A DNA stretch of 64,000 nt, taken from NCBI RefSeq assembly GCF_000308815.1, contig NZ_BAFX01000104.1:37508-101507 (forward strand). Direction: 5' to 3'. The notes below the pieces were generated by a model, which saw only the letters and a program-made list of their open reading frames with translations, ran no database searches and was not told the DNA's origin. Source of the DNA: Nocardia concava NBRC 100430. Lineage in GTDB: Bacteria; Actinomycetota; Actinomycetes; Mycobacteriales; Mycobacteriaceae. Both the position numbers and the translations under genes were made by a program. Within the stretch, counting starts at the first letter, position 1. The number at the start of each line of letters is the position of its first letter. Below are positions 34,233-43,256 of the stretch, in pieces.

Positions 34233-35429
34233 CTATGCCGTCGCTGCATCCAGATCGATGGTGTACGGACGCCCGTACTGGTCGAGCAGTCCCGCGACCT
34301 CGTCGGGGTACGGGAGCGGTTCACGCTTCAGCTCAAGCTCCCCAGCCAGTACCGCCGCCCACGTTCCACTGACCACGGCGTCGAGCGAGGCCTCTTCGGG
34401 CTTCTCCCCGAATATCGCGGCAGCAAGGATGTGCGCGGCGACGCGCGGTGGAACGGCGTTGCCAACCTGCTGATATTGATCGAGACCGGACCATGGGTAG
34501 TCCAGTGGGAAGGTCTGCAACCGCCCTGCCTCCTCCGGTTTCAGCCGATCTTGGTCCTTGCCGCTCGAGACAATTCGATTGCGACGAACCTTGCCGGTTA
34601 CCGTTGCAGAGGGCTCGTTCGATCCGCGCTGACCACGCAACTTCGGGTCACCCCCAGTCCCGTAGTTCGACACCACGTGGAATTCGTAGGGCCGGTTCGG
34701 CAGCGCCTCACTCATCGTCGTCCACGGCAAAAAATCCGGATCACCGTCTTCGCGAGGAACACCCTTTTTGTATCGCCGGTGCGTCGGTTTAGGAAAGTGT
34801 GCCGCGCGGTCGCGACACGCAATCAGAATCGCCCGACGTCGGGTCTGCGGAACACCGAATTCCTCGGTATGCACGATCCGAACACGAACCTCATAGCGCA
34901 GCTTGCGCAGCTCGGCCGCCATCGCTTCCCACACCGGTAAGACGGTCGGCACCTGTTCCAGAACAATCGTCTCGAACGGGCGCCCCTTGTCGATCGCCGC
35001 CAGCGCCCACCGCAATGGCTGTAGTACAAGCCCCGTTCGAACGTCATCGAGCGACTCAAGTTCCGCTTCGATGTCCTCGCCAGCGGCCATCCGTGACATG
35101 AAGGAAACAACTTGATCCAACGCTCTTCGCCCAGCTCCAGAACCCGCCACTGAAAAGGTCTGACACGGAGGCCCACCTGTGAGGATCTTCGCGTTCGGGA
35201 AGAGATCCAGCATCTCGAGAGTCCGGACGTCAGCCTGTCGCGTGCCGAGCTTCGCCTCGAGGCGAGTCAAACAGGCGTCTCGGTCGGATTCGATACCGAC
35301 CGTCGTGATCCCTAACCAACTGGCCGCGACGTCCAGACCGCCTGGGCCAGCGAACAAGTCGATCATCTCGACAGACGGCGACGGTTCAGCGTTGTAGAAC
35401 AAGCACTCTTCCGTCGCTTCGTCGGCCAT
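34233..35429 (-). CDS. C5-cytosine DNA methyltransferase with EQV in motif VI
   Basis: 398 residues. Motif I DLFAGPGGLD (24-33), motif IV GGPPCQTFS with nucleophile C89, motif VIII QTRRRAI and motif X QVGNAVPP are normal. Motif VI, normally ENV, reads EQV (158-160): the catalytic Glu is kept but the Asn is Gln. The target recognition region (about 220-310) is short. It should methylate a cytosine in an unknown site. Divergent from the second methyltransferase, with a 314-base gap. Confidence 0.93.
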   Translation of the reverse strand: MADEATEECLFYNAEPSPSVEMIDLFAGPGGLDVAASWLGITTVGIESDRDACLTRLEAKLGTRQADVRTLEMLDLFPNAKILTGGPPCQTFSVAGSGAGRRALDQVVSFMSRMAAGEDIEAELESLDDVRTGLVLQPLRWALAAIDKGRPFETIVLEQVPTVLPVWEAMAAELRKLRYEVRVRIVHTEEFGVPQTRRRAILIACRDRAAHFPKPTHRRYKKGVPREDGDPDFLPWTTMSEALPNRPYEFHVVSNYGTGGDPKLRGQRGSNEPSATVTGKVRRNRIVSSGKDQDRLKPEEAGRLQTFPLDYPWSGLDQYQQVGNAVPPRVAAHILAAAIFGEKPEEASLDAVVSGTWAAVLAGELELKREPLPYPDEVAGLLDQYGRPYTIDLDAATA

Positions 35430-35743
35430 GTGATCAGATCCTAATCACGCCCGTAGGTTGCCCGATCCTGAACCTCGGGAATGCTGGCCGCGCAGGCGCG
35501 TCGCCGTGAGCCGCGCGTGGCTAACAACACAACACGTTGCCTACCGCATCGCTGAAGGCAGATAGGCAAGGACCCGAGCTCCGTACGGTCGACCCGAAGT
35601 GGAGCTGAGAACCTCCTTCACAGGAAACCTGCGGTCCTCTCGTGCCGACCTGCCCTACATACGATTTCGAAACCTGTCGGTCACCCCTACTAGAGTCCGG
35701 TATACCCGACTCATCCCGACATGACCTTCAGGAAGGCACCCGA
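35430..35743. promoter_or_regulatory. Divergent promoter region of the two methyltransferases, with a 20-bp palindrome
   Basis: 314 bases hold both promoters. At 35693-35712 lies a near-perfect 20-bp palindrome: arms GAGTCcGGTA and TACCcGACTC, one mismatch per half. It sits 31 bases upstream of the second methyltransferase start, where a repressor would block it. It recalls the GACT/AGTC boxes of restriction-modification controllers, but no C-protein gene is seen. Nothing else stands out. Confidence 0.55.
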
Positions 35744-36910
35744 GTGACAGAGCTCAGCGCGCCCTCGTTCACCTCGATCGAAATCTGCGCAGGTGCCGGC
35801 GGGCAAGCGGTCGGCCTGCATCAGGCGGGCTTCAACCATCTCGCATTGGTCGAGATCGACCAGCATGCGGTCGAGACCCTTCGACTCAATATCGAGGACC
35901 ACAAGCTATGGGCCTGGGAGAGAAAGTACTGCGACATCATCGCCCGCGATGTCAAGCAGTTCGATCCATACCACGACCTGATCAAAGCCGCTGGTCTCCT
36001 GGCTCCGGGGCAACTGGACCTGCTGGCCGGCGGCGTGCCTTGTCCGCCGTTCTCACATGCGGGCAAACAGCTGGGGAAGGACGACGAGCGGGACCTCTTC
36101 CCTCGTATGCTCGAACTGGTCGAGATCTTGAGACCGCGTGCCGTGATGATCGAGAACGTGCGCGGGATCATGGATCCGAAGTTCAACGGCTATCGCCGGT
36201 GGATCAGAGCCAGACTCGAAGGCGACACCTACTTCGATGACGACAGGCAGATCATCGACGAGGCCGGTCTCGGCTATACCGTGTGCAGTTGGAGCATCCT
36301 CGAGGCGAGCGACTTCGGCGTTCCGCAGCTCCGTCCGCGGACTATCCTCGTGGCCTTCCGCAACGATGTCATCGAGCAGGTGCCGTACGTGTCGCCAACA
36401 GCGACCCACCAGAGACCAGTCAGCGTCGCCGAGAGTCTAGAAGAATCGATGTACGAGCGGTTCAGCCGCTACTTCGATGGATCCCGCTCGGACCAGGCCC
36501 GCGCTGCCTTCATCAGATGGCAACGCAAGGCGAACGAACGCGGTGGTGTCGCACCGACTCTCGTTGGTGGTTCGAAGAAGCATGGCGGGGCGGACCTAGG
36601 CCCCAGCAGAGCCAAGGCGGCATGGAGACAACTCGGGGTCGATCCGATGGGGCTGGCGAACGACATCGAGACCTGTGCGGCGAAGCGCACCGAAGAGCGC
36701 GATCTATTCCGGCCCGACGGACCCATGCTGACGGTCCAGCAGGCCGCCATTATTCAAGGGTTTCCCCCGGAGTGGCAGTTCGCCGGCGGCAAGACGGCGC
36801 AATATCGGCAGGTGGGCAATGCTTTCCCGCCGCCTGTGGCCAGAGCGGTCGGGGGGTCGATCATCAAGGTGTTGGAAGCGAGCCGGGCGGGCGGCCGTCT
36901 CGCTAGTTGA
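35744..36910 (+). CDS. C5-cytosine DNA methyltransferase of the paraMORC cassette
   Basis: 388 residues from GTG 35744, which follows AGGAAGG by seven bases; the upstream in-frame ATG at 35642 is less likely. Motif I EICAGAGGQAVGL (13-25), motif IV GGVPCPPFS with C100, motif VI IENVRG (E137), motif VIII QLRPRTI and motif X QVGNAFPPPVARAVG are intact. Its EICAGAGG motif I and the large recognition region (about 260-340) set it apart from its neighbour, so the two probably have different sites. It converges on the Z1 gene with only 20 bases between. It likely protects host DNA from the adjoining nuclease module. Confidence 0.93.
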   Translation: MTELSAPSFTSIEICAGAGGQAVGLHQAGFNHLALVEIDQHAVETLRLNIEDHKLWAWERKYCDIIARDVKQFDPYHDLIKAAGLLAPGQLDLLAGGVPCPPFSHAGKQLGKDDERDLFPRMLELVEILRPRAVMIENVRGIMDPKFNGYRRWIRARLEGDTYFDDDRQIIDEAGLGYTVCSWSILEASDFGVPQLRPRTILVAFRNDVIEQVPYVSPTATHQRPVSVAESLEESMYERFSRYFDGSRSDQARAAFIRWQRKANERGGVAPTLVGGSKKHGGADLGPSRAKAAWRQLGVDPMGLANDIETCAAKRTEERDLFRPDGPMLTVQQAAIIQGFPPEWQFAGGKTAQYRQVGNAFPPPVARAVGGSIIKVLEASRAGGRLAS

Positions 36911-36930
36911 GCGGCCGTCCGGTCCGTTAG

Positions 36931-39870
36931 CTAGTTTGCGTCGATGATTGGGGTGTCCTTCGAGGAGTCGATGGTGGTGAATCGGATGACTCGATCACTG
37001 CCGATCATGGCCGTGTAGGGAGCGACGAAGCAGAAGGCCATCGTCAGATGAGCGGGATCGATTGTGCCAGTTGCGACCTCGTCGCGGTGGTCTTTCTCGA
37101 CGAGCGGGTAGAGGACGATGACGCCCTGTTTGTGGCGGGCGAGGTCGAGGATGAGAGCATTGTCTCGGGGGCCGAGGGGACCGGCGATGCGGAGGGCGGG
37201 GGCACGGTGTTTCGGATCGCTGATGGCGCCGAACAGGCCCTGGCGGCGGCGGTCACGGGCGAACCAGGAGTAGGCGTGCCTGCCGGAGTCGGGTTTGAAG
37301 CGGTTTTCTCCTCGGACGTGTTGGGGCGCGAGGATCAGCCAATCTTCCACCAGCGGTTGATGTTTGGTGATTCTACGTAGGTATTCGAGGTGGGGTTCGA
37401 ATTGGCTCGGGGCTCCCCACTTCAGGGATTCCGCCAAGGTCAGGAAGTCGGGGGCGCTCACGGTTCCGGTCAGGAACGGAATCGGGAAAGTACCTCTGTT
37501 GCCGAGATCCGCCGTCAAGGTCAGCGGCTCGGGATTGAGCGACTCGAGGATCGGCAGCCAGAGTGATGTGTTGTGACGCAAGGCCGCTGGAGAGCTGGGG
37601 TATGCAGTCGGCTCGACCCACTGACCTGGCGACTGCACTTCGACGAGTTTGGCGTTGTACATCTTGTTCGCGCTAGTCGGCTTCAGCCACGGGAGATGCT
37701 GTGAGACCAGAGGCGGCACCTGGGCCGGCGTCACCTGGGGTTCACCGTCGACGAGCACCGAGTACTGCTGGAGTTCCTCGCGGAACTTCTCTTCGTCCAG
37801 GCAGATTGCCTCGAAAGCCTGGTACAGGTCGACGTCTTTGGCGCCCATCGTCTCCTGGCGGCCGATGTACAGCCGGACCAGGTCGCGGTAGCCGCGGCGG
37901 AAGCCGAACCAGCGGCCCATCTGCATCATCGTGGAGGCATTCGCAGTGGCGCGGCGGAAGTAGGAGACGGTCAGACCCTCGACGGTGAAGCCGCGGGAGA
38001 GTTTTTGGCCGCCGATGAGGATTTTCCAGATGGGGCGCTTGTCGAAATCTGCTGCGCCGGTTTCGAGTTCCTTGTCACTGTTGATGACGAGGATGGGGCG
38101 GTCGTCGCCGCCGATGCGTTGGGACGCGGCGCCGATGTAGCGCTGGAGATCGTCGAAGGAGTCGGGAACCGCGTAACCCTCGGAACGTACAGCCGAGACG
38201 GGGGCGATGTCGCTGTCGTAGAGCAGGCGCAGGCGATCGTGGCCGGTCGGGCCGGTGTAGCCGGAGTCCCACCACATCTTGGTGATTCGGCCTGACAGCT
38301 CGCGGTGGTCCTCGGTCAGGCGGGACTCGTTGATGAGCATCGTGTGGTGCTTGTAGGTAGGACTCTGCGGGTCGTTCTCTTCGCGGTAGATCTTCATCGC
38401 CGCGGTGAGCACGAACATGTCCAGTGCACGTTGGAGGTCGTCGGTGTCGTCGCCGTCCTCATTTGCGGCGAGGTCTCGGACGTGTGCCTTCTCGTTCGAA
38501 TTCTCGAAATTCCGTTCCTCGAGCGGGATTTCGGAGTCGATGTCATGGAAGTCGCGGACGCCCATGTAGCCGTCCGGGCGGGGCAGGGAGATCAGGAAGT
38601 CTTTGGGGAAGATGTCCTCGGCGTCGGCCGGGTCGACGAAGACGTTTGCGAACGGGGTGGCTGTGTAACCTACGTACTGGGCACGGGGCAGCATGCGCAG
38701 CAACTCGGAGATCTTGAGGTTGATCGCGGTGCGCTCGGCGTTGGGCTTGCCCATGTTCGTGGTGTTCAGTGAGGCTTCGTCGGACTCGTCGTCGATGATC
38801 AGCACCGGGATTTCGCGCAGATCCGTCTTGATCTTCTTGAGGTCCTTGACCAGCTTGCCGAGCACTGTCTTGTTCTTCTTCACGACCATGAGTCGCGCGT
38901 TCGAACGATGCAGGTTCTTCGGGTTGTACAGCGGCAGGTTCGGCTCCCGCTTCTCGAACTCGAGCGCCATGATGCCCTGCAGCAGGCTCTTGTAGTCGTC
39001 GTCGCGGGTGGTCATTCGGAAGATGTCGAAAGCGCCTTGCAGAGAGGGCATTTCGCCGAAGGAGACGAACTTGCCCTTGCCCCAGTCCGGGTCGTCGGCA
39101 TAGTCGGATTCGAACTCGTTGGCGCCGCGGAGGATGTTCTCGCGGCCGATGAGTTCCATGTCGAGGCGGCGCTGCGTTTGTTCCCGGAGCATGTTCAGCG
39201 TGCCGCCCAGGACGATGACCAGGCGGTAACCCGCGTCCACCGCCTTGGCGATCACGCCGGTGAAGTTCGCGGTCTTGCCGGACTGCACGTACCCGACCAC
39301 CAGCCCCTTTGACTGGTAGGCGGCATCCGCCGTGGGGTTCGCCAAACGTTCCACCACCCGGTCGGTGGCGTCGTCGAGACCGGCAACCGCGTGTGCGGGC
39401 CAACCCTTCCGAACGAGCAGGCTCCGGTATGCGGGCCAATAGAAGGACCTACCGGTCTCCCGAGGCGGCAGGTACCACGGCGTGAACTTCTCGCTGATCA
39501 CGACGGGACCGGCGGAGTCGAAGACGGGGATGAGCGAGTCGAGTAGCTGACTTGTCTCCGGTCGAATCGCGAGCAGGCGGTACACGTCACGACGTCGCTC
39601 AGCGGTGCGGGGCTTCTCCTCGGACCAATCGACGGTTGCCTTGAAGTCCCAGTCGGTCAGCTGCTTTCGCCACAGCACGACGAGCTGATCGGTCGAGGAT
39701 GAGGACCTCAGCACCTCCAGGAAGTCCTTCTCTGTCGCGAAAGGCTCCGCGCCTAGGAGGTCATCGGCGTGGTAGGCAAAGGCCTTCTCGAGATTCTTCG
39801 GACGACTACCGAACATGGTCGCCAGTACTTCACTGTGTAGCTTGAGCCGCACCGGATCGGAGCTCACCAT
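36931..39870 (-). CDS. Z1-domain SF2 helicase/ATPase
   Basis: 979 residues. SF2 motor motifs: I VQSGKT (195-200), II DDESDE (360-365), III YTATP (402-406), V-like GGQKLSRGFTVEGL (620-633) and VI QMGRWFGFRRGY (650-661). The part after motif III is the Z1 domain, defined by Iyer and co-workers as an associate of GHKL ATPases in predicted restriction systems. The C-terminal 300 residues are unassigned. Last gene of a three-gene operon: 17 bases separate it from the nuclease gene. It would move along or remodel DNA for the nuclease. Confidence 0.92.
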   Translation of the reverse strand: MVSSDPVRLKLHSEVLATMFGSRPKNLEKAFAYHADDLLGAEPFATEKDFLEVLRSSSSTDQLVVLWRKQLTDWDFKATVDWSEEKPRTAERRRDVYRLLAIRPETSQLLDSLIPVFDSAGPVVISEKFTPWYLPPRETGRSFYWPAYRSLLVRKGWPAHAVAGLDDATDRVVERLANPTADAAYQSKGLVVGYVQSGKTANFTGVIAKAVDAGYRLVIVLGGTLNMLREQTQRRLDMELIGRENILRGANEFESDYADDPDWGKGKFVSFGEMPSLQGAFDIFRMTTRDDDYKSLLQGIMALEFEKREPNLPLYNPKNLHRSNARLMVVKKNKTVLGKLVKDLKKIKTDLREIPVLIIDDESDEASLNTTNMGKPNAERTAINLKISELLRMLPRAQYVGYTATPFANVFVDPADAEDIFPKDFLISLPRPDGYMGVRDFHDIDSEIPLEERNFENSNEKAHVRDLAANEDGDDTDDLQRALDMFVLTAAMKIYREENDPQSPTYKHHTMLINESRLTEDHRELSGRITKMWWDSGYTGPTGHDRLRLLYDSDIAPVSAVRSEGYAVPDSFDDLQRYIGAASQRIGGDDRPILVINSDKELETGAADFDKRPIWKILIGGQKLSRGFTVEGLTVSYFRRATANASTMMQMGRWFGFRRGYRDLVRLYIGRQETMGAKDVDLYQAFEAICLDEEKFREELQQYSVLVDGEPQVTPAQVPPLVSQHLPWLKPTSANKMYNAKLVEVQSPGQWVEPTAYPSSPAALRHNTSLWLPILESLNPEPLTLTADLGNRGTFPIPFLTGTVSAPDFLTLAESLKWGAPSQFEPHLEYLRRITKHQPLVEDWLILAPQHVRGENRFKPDSGRHAYSWFARDRRRQGLFGAISDPKHRAPALRIAGPLGPRDNALILDLARHKQGVIVLYPLVEKDHRDEVATGTIDPAHLTMAFCFVAPYTAMIGSDRVIRFTTIDSSKDTPIIDAN

Positions 39871-39887
39871 GGCAAAGTCCTCACTTC

Positions 39888-40865
39888 TCAGGGCAGTTGC
39901 AGCGCAACGGGGTCGATGGGCGGGTTGGCGGTGGGCGTCAGCCCGGTGAGGTCGATGTCGTATCGGACAGACGAAATCCTTGTCCGGACATCGGGTTCGA
40001 GCTGGTCGAGGGAGATCCGCGGCAAGCCATCCGCGGTGAGCAGGAGAGGCTCGTTACGGAGAATCCACTGATCCTCTTCCCCGCCTTCGTCTTCCTTCAT
40101 TGCTTCGGCGAGCGCTTTCTCGAATCGGGCCGCCAATGCCGCGCCTTCTGCCGCAGCGGATTTCGTCAGCGCGTCGATCGATTGCCGTAGGCTCCGCCCT
40201 TCGGATCCTCCACGTGTCAGCTGAATCGAGACAAGCCACAACGTTTGACCGACCGCGGGCGTCAGCTGATCGATCCCGTTGATGGTGTGGCGACGGGTCT
40301 CGGACGCCGTCGTCTTCACCTCGATTCCGACGCTTCCCACCACGAAATCGTGTTCCTCACCGAAGGGCCCCAGCCAGGCCCGAAGTGCGGAATCCCAGCC
40401 ATGCGACTCGGCCAACGACCGCAATATCGTGAGTTCACCGTGCAGGCCGAGTCTCCGCTGCAGACTCGCCACGCGCCCCCGATCCAGCAGCGCCGACCAC
40501 GAGCGGATCGTTTCGCCGAAGGCATCGGACAGCGTGTGCCCGTCCCGCACGATGCGGTCGGCGATCGCCGCGATCAAGTCGTGGAAGTCCCGCATCAGTT
40601 CGGGACGCGTCGTCCGAATCCTCGCCATCGTCATCCCGTGGTGGGACACCCGATCGACATGCACGGCAGGGAGCGGAGACCGCGGCACGGCGGCACGAGG
40701 AAGCAGCTCGACGTACAGAACGACGCCGTCTCCGTTGTCATCGACCTCGTAAACCACAGCAGGCCGCACACCCGACGGTGACAGCGGGATGCTTACCGCC
40801 TCTCGCCTGGCCATGTAGTAATCCGCGTCCGACCATGACAGAACCTGCGATAGATGGTCATCCAT
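39888..40865 (-). CDS. PD-(D/E)XK motif nuclease (DUF4420 type)
   Basis: 325 residues. The middle has a PD-(D/E)XK active site: E144 (LGLHGEL), D173 (GEEHDFVVG) and IEVK with E182-x-K184. This is the family usually named PD-(D/E)XK motif protein in GHKL/Z1 cassettes. The start ATG overlaps the GHKL stop by eight bases, so the two are co-translated. It is the probable restriction subunit; DNA cleavage is inferred from the motif. Confidence 0.87.
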   Translation of the reverse strand: MDDHLSQVLSWSDADYYMARREAVSIPLSPSGVRPAVVYEVDDNGDGVVLYVELLPRAAVPRSPLPAVHVDRVSHHGMTMARIRTTRPELMRDFHDLIAAIADRIVRDGHTLSDAFGETIRSWSALLDRGRVASLQRRLGLHGELTILRSLAESHGWDSALRAWLGPFGEEHDFVVGSVGIEVKTTASETRRHTINGIDQLTPAVGQTLWLVSIQLTRGGSEGRSLRQSIDALTKSAAAEGAALAARFEKALAEAMKEDEGGEEDQWILRNEPLLLTADGLPRISLDQLEPDVRTRISSVRYDIDLTGLTPTANPPIDPVALQLP

Positions 40866-42390
40866 CGTTGCTCAACCGCTTCTCCTCGGCGGTCGCCGCG
40901 ACGTAGAGAATCGACTGCCACAGTTGGAGGTTGTCCTTCTCGCGGCTGCCGCTCCGCTCACCCTCGAAAGCCGTGTGCATCAACAGATACAGCAGGGACT
41001 TGATCATCGGCGCGTCGTTCATGCCGCCGCGTCGACCGCCCAGCACCGCGTTGCGAAACCGCTTGTTCAGGTAGATCGCTCGGCCATCTCGATCCACATC
41101 GAAGAAGATGTTGCCCTCGAGCGCACTCCAACGAATGTCGATCGGTTCCTCGCCGGGCAATACCGGCAGTTCGTCCTCGATCGTCTCGCGCACCGCCGGG
41201 TCGACCCCCCGACCCGGCGGAATCACCGGCTTCCGGGTCGTGCCGGCGCGCTTCCTCGATTCCCGATACGTGGCCTCCGCGTCCGCGATGTACTGACCGA
41301 ATCGCATGCCCTGTTCGTCTGCCGCGCCGTCGAGGTCCGAGATCAGCTGCGGTGCGACATCGACGCCGTCCTTCTTGACCGTCAGACGAATCAGATTCTC
41401 GAGACCGTCCGGGATATCGACGGCGATGCGCGCCGGTGACAGGTGCTGTTCGGGCTGTCGAAAGTTGTTCCAGCCGCCGGCCTGTACGAGGCGATCGTGG
41501 CGGTAGAAGTAGAAGCCCTGTCGATTCATCAGCGAGCCGATTGCCCGGTACTGGTCCAGCGAGGACTTCGGCGGCCAAATGTGAGCGGTGAACTTCACCG
41601 GCGAGGCATCGACGGTCCGTACCGTGAAGGTGCGCGGATAGCCAGGGCGACCGGACACCGGATAGCCGAACGGATTGAGCGGCAGGACACTGAAATCCAT
41701 GTAGATCGTGCCGGTATCGATGTCCTCGACCGCCACGGTGATGTTGAAATCGTCGCGCTCCAGGAATCGGTGGAGCTGCAGGCCGAGATGCATGCCCAGT
41801 TTGTTGATCGTGCGCTGCAGATAGCGATCCGTCTGACCGCCGGAACCGTTCTGCGGGAAGTTCTTGACTCCATCCCATCGAATCACCGTGCCTTGCCAGG
41901 TGATCGGCTTGTCGGCATACCTGTCGATCAGCGACTGGGCGTACATCGGCTCGACGATGTCGCACTGAAACCCGTTGAGCGCGTGCTCCATTGCCCATCG
42001 GCGCCCCGCCGGACGTGAGGTGCGAGTGCGGCTGACCACGGTGACGGCCGCCGCGTGGCTCAGGGACGCGGACTTGAGACCGGTACCGAACATGCCCAGG
42101 GCGTTACTGCTGTAATTGCGGCGGCCGCCGACCGTCATGGCGACATCGAGCTCTGCTTCCGTCATACCGCAGCCGTCGTCGACGACGAGCAGGCTCACCA
42201 AACGGTCTCCGGAACGCAGAAAGTGGATGATGACATCCTTGGCGCCGGCGTCGATCGAGTTGTCGACCAGATCGGCGATCGCGGCCTCGAAGCCGTAGCC
42301 CTGACTACTCAGCGCCTCCATGTATCTGGAATCGGGCGGCAGGTACTTGGTACCCGTGGTCGGGACGTCGAACTTCCACTCATCTGCCAT
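40858..42390 (-). CDS. GHKL ATPase of the MORC/MutL-like (paraMORC) group
   Basis: 510 residues from ATG 42390 (MADEWKFDVP). N-box AIADLVDNSIDAGA with N44, where the usual general-base Glu is Asp (D40); G1 box DDGCGM (71-76); G2 box LGMFGTGLKSAS (98-109). S5-like and helical parts follow. There is no nuclease domain in this chain; the nuclease is the next gene. First gene of the GHKL/nuclease/Z1 operon. By analogy with MutL and MORC it would clamp or loop DNA on ATP binding. An ATG 14 codons upstream is possible. Confidence 0.9.
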   Translation of the reverse strand: MADEWKFDVPTTGTKYLPPDSRYMEALSSQGYGFEAAIADLVDNSIDAGAKDVIIHFLRSGDRLVSLLVVDDGCGMTEAELDVAMTVGGRRNYSSNALGMFGTGLKSASLSHAAAVTVVSRTRTSRPAGRRWAMEHALNGFQCDIVEPMYAQSLIDRYADKPITWQGTVIRWDGVKNFPQNGSGGQTDRYLQRTINKLGMHLGLQLHRFLERDDFNITVAVEDIDTGTIYMDFSVLPLNPFGYPVSGRPGYPRTFTVRTVDASPVKFTAHIWPPKSSLDQYRAIGSLMNRQGFYFYRHDRLVQAGGWNNFRQPEQHLSPARIAVDIPDGLENLIRLTVKKDGVDVAPQLISDLDGAADEQGMRFGQYIADAEATYRESRKRAGTTRKPVIPPGRGVDPAVRETIEDELPVLPGEEPIDIRWSALEGNIFFDVDRDGRAIYLNKRFRNAVLGGRRGGMNDAPMIKSLLYLLMHTAFEGERSGSREKDNLQLWQSILYVAATAEEKRLSNDG

Positions 42391-42504
42391 AACCACCCCG
42401 ATGCTACGTATTAGCTGCGACAGGTCTCGCATTCAGCGAGACACGTGTGAACAATCCAATCGGGTCCAGATTGTGTTACCGCCCCCACCGACCGCGCTTG
42501 ACTG

Positions 42505-43131
42505 CTATTCGGCGACGTGCAGTCCGCGCATACAACGAACGACGAGATCGGCCGGAGACCCCCGCCCCTCGGCTTGACCGTTCGCGCTCGCCCAAAGTTC
42601 CAGTGCCACACGGATTGCGCCTGCGGCGGCCGCGGCGGTCAGTCGGAGTTGAAACGGATCCGACTGTGAGCCAGCAAGTTTCGTCAACAGGTGGTGGAGG
42701 TCGCGTTCGGCTTCGAGGTTGATTCGGTGCCAGATGGCGCGGAGGGTCGGGTCGGTTTCCATGGCCTGGAGGAGGCCGCAGGTGATTTCGAGGTCTTCGG
42801 GGCTGTCGCCGAGAGTCAGGGAGCGGACTGCCGCAGCTTCGAACTCTTCGGGGGTGGGGAGGCGGTTCGGGCCCTGGGCGATTTCGGCCAGCCAGCGTTG
42901 GGCGCCGGCGGCGAGCATGGGCTCGACGGCGTCTTCTTTGGTGCGGGCGTAGCGGTAGAAGGTGCGGAGGGCTACGCCGGATTCTGAGGCTATTTGGTCG
43001 GCGGTTACCTCGGAGGTGCCGTGCTCGGCGAAGAGGCGGGCGGCGGTTCGGGCTATTTCCATTCGGGTTTCGGATTTGCGGCGTTCCGCCAGGGACGGGC
43101 GGGGGGATGGAGCAGCGGGTTGGGCGGACAT
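42505..43131 (-). CDS. TetR-family regulator
   Basis: 208 residues. The helix-turn-helix is at about 22-66 (RMEIARTAARLFAEHGTSEVTADQIASESGVALRTFYRYARTK cut at its turns). The C-terminal ligand domain is the variable helical type. A strong Shine-Dalgarno AAAGGAGG precedes the ATG. Divergent from the SDR gene, with a palindrome between them, so it probably represses that gene. Confidence 0.92.
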   Translation of the reverse strand: MSAQPAAPSPRPSLAERRKSETRMEIARTAARLFAEHGTSEVTADQIASESGVALRTFYRYARTKEDAVEPMLAAGAQRWLAEIAQGPNRLPTPEEFEAAAVRSLTLGDSPEDLEITCGLLQAMETDPTLRAIWHRINLEAERDLHHLLTKLAGSQSDPFQLRLTAAAAAGAIRVALELWASANGQAEGRGSPADLVVRCMRGLHVAE

Positions 43132-43179
43132 TTCACCTCCTTTGGGGTTGGGTGTCGAGTACCGATCCTAGTCCACAGG

Positions 43180-43194
43180 ATGCCATGGTGGCAT
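43180..43194. promoter_or_regulatory. Candidate TetR operator
   Basis: A perfect 15-bp dyad ATGCCA-TGG-TGGCAT in the 125-base divergent promoter. A second, wider dyad CATGAC/GTCATG spans 43192-43223. Confidence 0.5.
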
Positions 43195-43256
43195 GACGTG
43201 CCACATGGGCGTAGCGTGTCATGTAGAGGCTGAAGTACCTAGTTAGGAGCATCGCA

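Noticed and set aside
34233..42390. BREX, DISARM or a classical type I/III restriction system
   Set aside because: No PglZ, BrxC, DrmA/B or HsdR/S genes. The helicase is of the Z1 type and the methyltransferases are C5, not adenine, enzymes.
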